This document shows positions 57,801-64,000 of a stretch of DNA of 64,000 bases, one piece after another. Each line of letters opens with the position of its first letter. The first letter of the stretch is position 1. The notes below the pieces were generated by a model. That model did no database searches. It had not been told where the DNA came from and saw nothing but the letters and a program-made list of their open reading frames with translations. The translations under genes and the position numbers were made by a program. Source of the DNA: Haematobia irritans (Eukaryota > Arthropoda > Insecta > Diptera > Muscidae); contig NC_134398.1 of the NCBI RefSeq assembly GCF_050003625.1, positions 97,611,674 through 97,675,673 of the forward strand, read 5' to 3'.

Positions 57801-58796
57801 AAAAATAAAATGTTAATTTTGTAATAACAAGCAACAACCACCAACTTAATTTAATATCGCTCCCTGTTAAATAGCGCTCCAAGCTACTAAACACATATAT
57901 GTTTATAGGCTATTTCTAAATTAATATATGTTTGCATCCAAGCATATTATATTTACAAACATTTTATGTCCCAAACATAATATGTTCTAACATATTAACA
58001 TATATGTCCCAAACATGTTATGCTAGTTTATGAACATTATATGCTTGCACTCAAAAATATTGTGTTTAAAAATTTGTGTTCCAAACATATAATGTTTATA
58101 GCCAAACATATGAAAGACAGTCTTTTTCATCCGTGTATTAACTCATAAAACTGTTTATTATAGGTGTGAAGGACATAATAAAATAAATATTCTAGTTAAA
58201 AGAAAACCAAAGTTTTAATGTAAAACTTACCAATTCTCTATTAAATTGTACGCTGAAGGGAAATATAAAAGGTTGTCCAAATTCATTTGGGGTTTCTCTG
58301 AAATAAATATTTTTTTTTTTCATTAAATAAAACCATTAAATTAGTTTCCAAAAAATCCAATTAAAGAAATAATAATATGAATACAACAACTAAATATTCT
58401 GGTTAAAAGAAAGTTAAAGAAAACTTACCAATTCACTATTAAATTATAAGCAGAAGAGTAATAAACATTTTTCCAAATTGTGTAGGGGTTATTCTGAAAT
58501 TAAACATTTGTTTTTTACATTAAAAATATTAAATTGGTTTCAAAAACAATTGATTAAAAAAACACTAAAATAAAGTATTTAAACCCTGTAATATTGATGA
58601 TAAAATGGTCACAAAAACCTAAATATTCTAGTTTTAAAAAGCCAATTTTTAAAAGAAAACTTACCAATTCTCTATTAAATATACGCTGAAATATAAAAAT
58701 TTGTCCGAACCCATCTGGGATAGCTTTGAAATTAATTTTTTTACAAGAAAAACATTAAACTGGTTTCCAAAAAAAAAAAATAATTAACTAATTAAT

Positions 58797-58843
58797 TTTG
58801 GCTTTCTTTTAATTAATTAAAAATTAATTAAAAGAAAGCCAAA
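58797..58843. repeat. Perfect 22-bp inverted repeat with 3-bp loop
   Basis: TTTGGCTTTCTTTTAATTAATT, AAA, then its exact complement. The right arm matches Y copy 1 sequence (AAAGAAAGCCAAA); the left arm is new, so a local inverted duplication made the hairpin. Confidence 0.9.
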
Positions 58844-58980
58844 TTTTTAAAAGAATACTTACCAATTTACGATTAAACGATAAGCTGAGGTGTAACAAAC
58901 ATTTTTTCAAATTCATCTGAGATTACTCTGAAATTGAATATTTATTTTTTACATGGAATAATATTACATTAGATTTTTGT

Positions 58981-59480
58981 AAAACAATTTTAATATACAT
59001 TCCATTTCAGCATTTTTGTTTTAATATTGAACATTCTTAATGACTTTTCTAAGCTTCCGATCACCATCATACATCTCATTACTAAAGTATTAATAACTCA
59101 CTTAAAAGATTTAATAAGCAAACGCTAAAATATCTCAAAAAAACCAAAATATTCCATAACTTTATATTCCTTTGCTGCATACCTGCTAAAAAGATACAAC
59201 AGCCCACGCCAACGCCAAATATACAACTGAAGCATGCCAAACAAAACCAAGCAAAATCCAAACATTCCTATAACAACAAAAACACATGTGACTTTATTGA
59301 AAACAACACCTCATCCAGACAAATAAACCATCCGCGAATAACAAGCACACAGACAAACCACTGAAAGAACAAAAATAAAATCAATCCCACGCTCAGATAT
59401 ACACAACATACCCAGCACTCACTACCATTTCTCATTATTGCATTGCTCTCAATGCATGCTCTCACTCTCAAACAAAAAAT
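58981..59480. other. Spacer without recognised gene
   Basis: AT/AC-rich, with a run of short C- and A-rich words (about 59160-59420) unlike its surroundings. No domain recognised on either strand. Confidence 0.4.
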
Positions 59481-59585
59481 TGTCATTCAACCGTCGAACT
59501 GAATGGACGTGTAATAATTACTTATTACTCTCACCGTAATAATTACTTATTACGAATTTCAAGTGTGGCGGGAAGTTAAGCCAGC

Positions 59586-60170
59586 ATGCAGCGAAATTCA
59601 AAGTCATCCACTGGGTTGCTAACTTCACGGCTCAGTGGACGGGTATCGACTGAAGTTATAAATTTGGACAATGACCAAGAGTTAGGCCCAATTAGTCGAC
59701 CTGCAGACGGGTCGACGGGTTGCGATAATTTGACAAGTCGAACCTTACGTAAGGTAACGACATCAAAAGGAGGTAATCCTTCAAAAAAGAAATTTAAGGA
59801 ACGCAGAAATGCCTTGTTTATTCTAAAGAAATTAGGATCAGTCGACCCAAGCACGTTGTCGACTAAGCAAAGCAATTCCTTAAAACGGGAGGATTCGGAA
59901 ATGGACAAGCCTCTTTCTGAATCAGAAATAAGCAGATCTTCTTGCGAAGACGAGGGAGATACCAAAGATGCAGACATGGATAGACACCGTATGCGTGAGG
60001 AGGTTTCTACTGCCTCAAACCTCCCCAAAGTTGAACCTATGCTTATTGCGAGAGTCACCGAGATCTCTGAAGAGGACATTCTTTATGACGCGATTGAAAC
60101 GGCTGATGAGAAGGTTGTTGGAAATCTCGATGGTCCTACGGATCCTCCAGATAAATCTTCACCATTGTAA
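59586..60170 (+). pseudogene. LOA-4 ORF1 with internal deletion (194 codons, open)
   Basis: Starts MQRNSKSSTGLL and keeps the basic N-terminus (FKERRNALFILKKLGSVDPSTLS). After NSLKR it jumps directly into the acidic tail (EDSEMDKPLSES...), so the whole conserved RNA-binding-like centre is missing but the frame remains open to ...DKSSPL. A functional gag is not expected. Confidence 0.75.
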
Positions 60171-60395
60171 GGCTGCTTGTGCTGCCTTAAAAGTTCTCCT
60201 GATGAAAGGAGAAATAGATATAGTTCTTACTCAAGAACCGTATGTTTATAGAAACAAAATATGTGAATTTAGTACTCCGGGGTTCGAACTATTGCAGTAT
60301 ACTGGTAATGGTGTAAATCTAGCCTGTATAATTGCTAAAAACGAGCTTGACTTGTTTCTGTTTCCTTCAATGTGCAATGCAGGTTATTTACAAGC
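60130..60395 (+). pseudogene. LOA-4 ORF2 start (endonuclease N-terminus)
   Basis: MVLRILQINLHHCKAACAAL... with QEPYVYRNK, the first two endonuclease blocks, then cut off after FPSMCNA. The Met lies 41 nt inside ORF1, exactly as in LOA-1 and LOA-2. Confidence 0.78.
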
Positions 60396-61793
60396 CGCAT
60401 GAAAAAAAACTAAACTACCAAGGCGACTAATTACAATTGCTCGCAACGTCTACATATGTTATCATGTGTTACGGCGTTGTGATAGTTAATACCACAATAA
60501 TACCGGAAGTAAATGATTTGATACAAAGTGGTACCAAAATTAAAAGATAACGTGAATCAATTTATTAATACCAAACGGTAATGGCCACATACCGCATTTT
60601 TTCTACCAGTGTAGAGATATACTACAATATATAACCAATTCGCATATAAATTCCGACAGTACACTAGAAAAATCAAACAAACTAACAATAAATAATTATG
60701 CAAGTCAACATTACAATGGTTTTAATAGAAAGACCTCACCAAAATAATAAGATTGAGACTTGGTCAAATTAATTACGCATGGTCAACTATTGAAAATCAC
60801 TGATCTACCTTCATGTAATTGCCCACTCATCGATGTTACGAGCCTTCAACACATATTGTATCAATGACACTAGAGCAGCCAGGAATATATTTTTTGATGG
60901 AAAAGATCTAATGTTGTTCCTTTCTAACCCATCTAATGATAATAAACGAATCATTATTAATTTCCTCAAAAGTACAAATTTGTAGAGGTATATTTAAAGC
61001 AATTTGTATTATTACTAGGGATTTTCTATGTCATGTCCAGTTACAAGCTATTCAATAATATTTCCAGCTAAATACACTTTTGAAATAATATTTCTATAGA
61101 AAAGACAATACGTTTAATAATTTATCTTTTTCATTCTCAATAGGGTGATTTTTGAGTGTTAATTACTTTTAACGAGCACTCAATTACACCCAGAGAGAGA
61201 AAGCGTAGTAACACAAAATTTTGAAATTTTAACTTTTCATTAAAAAACGATACATACTGTACAATTCTCCCTTTTTTCATTAAAAAATTCCGTTATGCTT
61301 CTTTTCTTTTCTTCAGAGTTAATACTTTTTTACTACATTAAATAAAATAAAAAAAAATTAGCGTGACTACCCTTTTATTTAATAGGTGCGATGTGTATTA
61401 TCTATAAGAACTGCATTTTTTTCATTTTTTTTTAAATTTAGTTTGTAAGAAAAGAATTAAAAATATGTTCTCATTTTTTTTAAATTTAATTAAATTTACT
61501 TTGTTTTATTTATGTTTATTAAAAGACTGAATTATACATGTTTTGTTGTGTTTTTATTATTTATTTAAATAGTTTAATAAATGGTTTTATTCCTCATATT
61601 TGGGGATTTACGAAATCCATTTTTTTTAAATCCAGCCAACATTTTTCAAAATTCCAGATAATAGGCCATTTGATCTATTTATTATCTACCTAATTATTAT
61701 CTAATTAAAACTCTCATTACTCGATAATCTTGTAGGTAATCCTATTTAAAAAATTAATAGTCACTTATTAATTGGCATCACTCCGGCTTATAT
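60396..61793. other. AT-rich region without a recognised gene
   Basis: Long T- and A-runs and scattered short words only. ACCGGAAGTAAATG/ACGGTAATGG near 60500-60590 might be ends of a decayed repeat (the last reads CTACCAGTGTA), but nothing can be delimited. Confidence 0.4.
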
Positions 61794-62460
61794 TTACATA
61801 CGCATATCCTGGGTGGAAAGTACTTCTCCCCAGGCATAGGATAGGTTAGGTGGCAGCCCTAACCTATAATATTCTGGTTCTCTCCTGTTACGATTAAATC
61901 TTCGTGGCGTTGTTGTTTCTTCAGTGTTTGAAGTTATCTGCGGCGTAACAGTGTTGTCTTCCACGGACATGTTTTCAAGTTCAGAATTGTTTTCAAGTTC
62001 AGAAATTGTTCCATCGTATCTTCCGATTCGAAAACATCGGAATTGCTTTCGTTTTCCAATCTGCTGCGGATTTAGACTAAGGTCTACGTTCACTTTTCCG
62101 TCGATAGTTTTTTTCGGATAGTTTTTTTTTTGCTCTGTACCATGCGCTCTGCTTGGCCATTCGTAGCTGGATGGAATGGAGCAGAACGAATATGATGAAT
62201 CAAGTTATTCTCAATAAAGTTTTTAAACTCTTCGGACGTAAAGGCTGCCCCATTGTCCCATATCAATTCATCAGGAATTCCATGGGTAGCGAATAATTGT
62301 CTTAAACATTGGACGATGTCCAACTAACTACTATTACTTCTAACCATTTAGAATAGGAGTCGACCACTAAGAAAAATGTTTTGCTTTGGAAAGGTCTAGC
62401 AAAGTCAATATGCAGACGTGACCACGCACGTTTGCTGACTCCCAGTGATGTGTTGTTACT
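61794..62460 (-). pseudogene. gypsy-3 integrase core and C-terminus (decayed)
   Basis: 62090-62323 reads the core: WDNGAAF with the second catalytic Asp, FHPATNGQAERMVQ with the catalytic Glu. The first Asp lies in a degraded stretch near 62390 (RLHIDFA-like on the minus strand). 61794-62093 reads an acidic segment and RRFNRNRREPEYY near the end of the polyprotein. The NGQAER wording is usual for the K02A2.6-like branch of gypsy elements. There are frame breaks between the pieces. Confidence 0.78.
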
Positions 62461-62652
62461 TTAGCTTGTTCGTTGCTGTTGACATGATATACAGCTTTTA
62501 ACTATACGTTCAATTGCTTCATCAATATTGGGCCAGAACACATAACTACGTGCGATGGCCTTCATCTTAACTATTCCGGGATGTGGTGCATGTAAAGCGC
62601 TCAATATTGATTGTTGGAATACACTTGGAATCACTGCACGATTTCCCCACAC
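62461..62652 (-). pseudogene. gypsy-3 integrase zinc domain
   Basis: HAPHPGIVKMKAIARSYVFWPNIDEAIE and CISCQQQ give the HHCC pattern (His-x3-His, Cys-x2-Cys) at the start of integrase. A stop follows at the 3' end, before the core. Confidence 0.8.
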
Positions 62653-62707
62653 AATTACTCCCTCATTAGTAGATAACTCATTGCGGCGACAAAAATATGG
62701 ATAAAGT

Positions 62708-63270
62708 TCATTGGATTTTTGTATTTTGCTGCGGGCTGATAATTGATTTAGCTGATAATTCCATCAATATAACCTCTGCATCACACGACAAAACTAATGG
62801 TGGTTCGTGGCTGTAATGAATTAGTATATCATCCGAAGTTATAATCTGTTTTAATGTGTTGAAGGCACACGCGTGACTTCTATTCCAAGTAAAATGTACA
62901 TTTTTGTCTAGCAGTCGGTGTAGAGGCTCATCAATAGTCGGTTTGTGTTGTAAAAAAGCATGATACAAATTTAAAAGTCCTAAGAATGATTGTAGCTGCT
63001 TTTTATCATTAGGAACAGGGGCATTTTTAATTGCCTTTACTTTTTCTGCAGATGAAACCTAAAAATTCCACGGATGACACACCAAAATGACATTTACTTT
63101 TCTCAAGCGAAGTCCAGCCTTGTCCAAACGAGAAAATACTTCCTCCAATCTGTGACCCAACTCGTTTTTAGATTTTCCCAGTACGACGATATCGTCGAAG
63201 TATGGGAGAACGCCTTCAAGATTTTGCACAATGTTTTCTATACAGCTTTGATAATAACCAGGAGCTGAAG
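62708..63270 (-). pseudogene. gypsy-3 RT palm/thumb and RNase H remnant
   Basis: 62970-63270, on the minus strand, reads FGIASAPGYYQ, then PYFDDIVV (catalytic box, Tyr-Phe-Asp-Asp) and LRLRKVN, a stop near 63059, then SFLGLLNLYHAFLQ of the thumb. 62708-62968 continues with the tether and the first strand of RNase H (LSCDAEVILMELSA); the rest of RNase H is gone. Confidence 0.78.
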
Positions 63271-63950
63271 CTATGCCAAACTATTTACTTTAAATGCACC
63301 TTTATGGGTTATTAGAGTTTGCAGTAACGCGGACTGATCATCGTCGACAAGATAAGCCTGTGCTAAGTCGATTTTCGCAAAAATTGAACCACCTTCAATT
63401 GACGCCAATAGTGTTGAGGCGGCTGGAATTTGAATCGAATGTGGTTTAATAGCCTTATTTAATGTGGATTTGTAGTCTCCACATATTCGGATTGATCCAT
63501 CTTTCTTTACTACGGGCACGATTGGAGTAACCCATTCGGAATATTGGACTGGCTCCAATATACCCTGAGTACATAAACGATTTAATTCCAATGCTTTGAT
63601 CGCAAACGGAATTTGACGTGGAGGCAGCCGCACAGTTGAAACTGATGAATCTACGTTTAAAGATTCTGGTAGTCCTGTATAACATCCAAGTTCTGATGAA
63701 AACAGGTGATTATATTTATTTACAATTGTTCTGATACAATCACCACTTCCAACGGAATATACTCCAGTTAATTGTATACCCAAAGCATCAAACCAATTAC
63801 CTCCTATGAGGTTAGTGTCTCTCACATTTGCGATAATAAGTGGTAAGTTGTCAATTTCACGACTATGGTAGCACACATGGACATCCATGACACCCTTTAC
63901 TGGAATATGATTATTCTGATAGTCGTTTTAGTCCTCGCATTTTGACAGAA
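63271..63950 (-). pseudogene. gypsy-3 protease end and RT fingers
   Basis: Minus strand frame 63888-63271: NLIGGNWFDALGI is the C-terminal block of the protease, then RQIPFAIKALELNRL, ILEPVQYSEWVTPIVPVVKKDGSIRICGDYK and IFAKIDLAQAYL, the RT fingers with the first catalytic Asp. It ends in a stop/shift at 63271 with residues altered from the expected FGI start of the next block. The element's gag lies beyond the window end. Confidence 0.82.
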
Positions 63951-64000
63951 ACGGTTTTCTGTTTGGCCAGACATCATTAAATGTTGATTCTGACATATTT

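Larger units (their letters stand above)
54784..58135. mobile_element. Repeat X2, carrying a hAT element
   Basis: Same ends as X1 (CACGCTCACAAAAAATAGCTTCTG ... CTTTTTCATCCGTG), TA at 54782-54783 and 58136-58137. Empty site seen in Y copy 1. Without the 2367-bp insertion and its 8-bp duplication it would be about 977 bp, as X1. It is highly similar to X1 beyond the insertion. Confidence 0.85.
54012..58980 (+). repeat. Repeat Y, copy 2, interrupted by X2
   Basis: Left end after TA (54010-54011): CACTGAAAAAACAATCAAC. From 54136 it follows copy 1 to 54783, and again from 58136 to about 58975. The right terminus is not defined. A perfect 22-bp-arm hairpin (58797-58843) is present here but not in copy 1. 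Confidence 0.75.
59481..60395 (+). mobile_element. LOA-4: 5' fragment with fused ORF1 and start of ORF2
   Basis: Begins with the LOA 5' UTR (CAACCGTCGAACTGAA...) and carries two copies of the motif CCGTAATAATTACTTATTAC where LOA-1 has one. It contains ORF1 (59586-60170) and the first ~85 codons of ORF2, then stops abruptly at about 60380 in unrelated sequence. No tail, so it is 3'-truncated or interrupted. Confidence 0.82.

Noticed and set aside
61840..61862. GGATAGGTTAGGTGGCAGCCC resembles the LOA 3' end (TTAGGTTAAAGTGGCAGCCC)
   Set aside because: It is coding in the gypsy-3 C-terminal frame on the minus strand, with no other LOA 3' UTR next to it; most likely chance or gypsy sequence.

Overview
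This window is a repeat-dominated piece of an insect genome, most likely a higher (schizophoran, perhaps muscoid) fly. The evidence is the AT-rich background and the mix of Ty3/gypsy elements, Jockey-superfamily non-LTR elements with a fly-type gag, TA-inserting DNA elements, hAT elements and long tandem satellites. The host is inferred; no host marker gene was found. Nearly every protein-like stretch belongs to a transposable element. The only possible host coding sequence I can point to is a short acidic exon-like stretch near 52.5 kb, and that is weak.

1-16.5 kb: a decayed gypsy element (gypsy-1, + strand) is interrupted twice. A TA-flanked DNA element lies at 935-2366. A 4.5-kb LOA/R1-like non-LTR element (LOA-1, - strand) lies at 3242-7737 with a clear 13-bp target duplication. 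A 4.4-kb stretch covering half of LOA-1 and the 3' half of gypsy-1 was then tandemly duplicated (5283-9688 and 9689-14094). A fossil reverse-transcriptase fragment lies near 16.4 kb.

17.8-38.4 kb: a head-to-tail satellite of about 158 bp, with a roughly 0.95-kb spacer recurring three times so that the locus repeats at 4.5-5.4 kb. Into it has inserted an apparently intact, very young Ty3/gypsy element (gypsy-2, 20272-26543, - strand). Its 609-bp LTRs differ at two sites by eye. It has an ATAT target duplication, a tRNA-Leu primer site, open gag and pol, and a U UUA AAC slippery heptamer directly before the gag stop codon.

38.4-44.1 kb: two further tandem families of about 150 and 153 bp, a 445-bp pure (TA)n tract that begins inside a reverse-transcriptase motif, and a copy of a non-coding repeat called Y here.

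44.1-60.4 kb: 5' fragments of two more LOA copies (LOA-3, LOA-4), a 2.5-kb foldback element, related TA-flanked elements (W, X, Y and Z are names used only here), a hAT element with an 8-bp target duplication nested in X nested in Y, and an LTR-flanked unit with one open 369-codon gag-like frame and no pol. The foldback arms and the X elements carry tRNA-like (A-box/B-box) modules, which may be the least familiar feature of the window.

60.4-64 kb: AT-rich sequence without recognised genes, then a third, decayed gypsy element (gypsy-3, - strand) running off the end.
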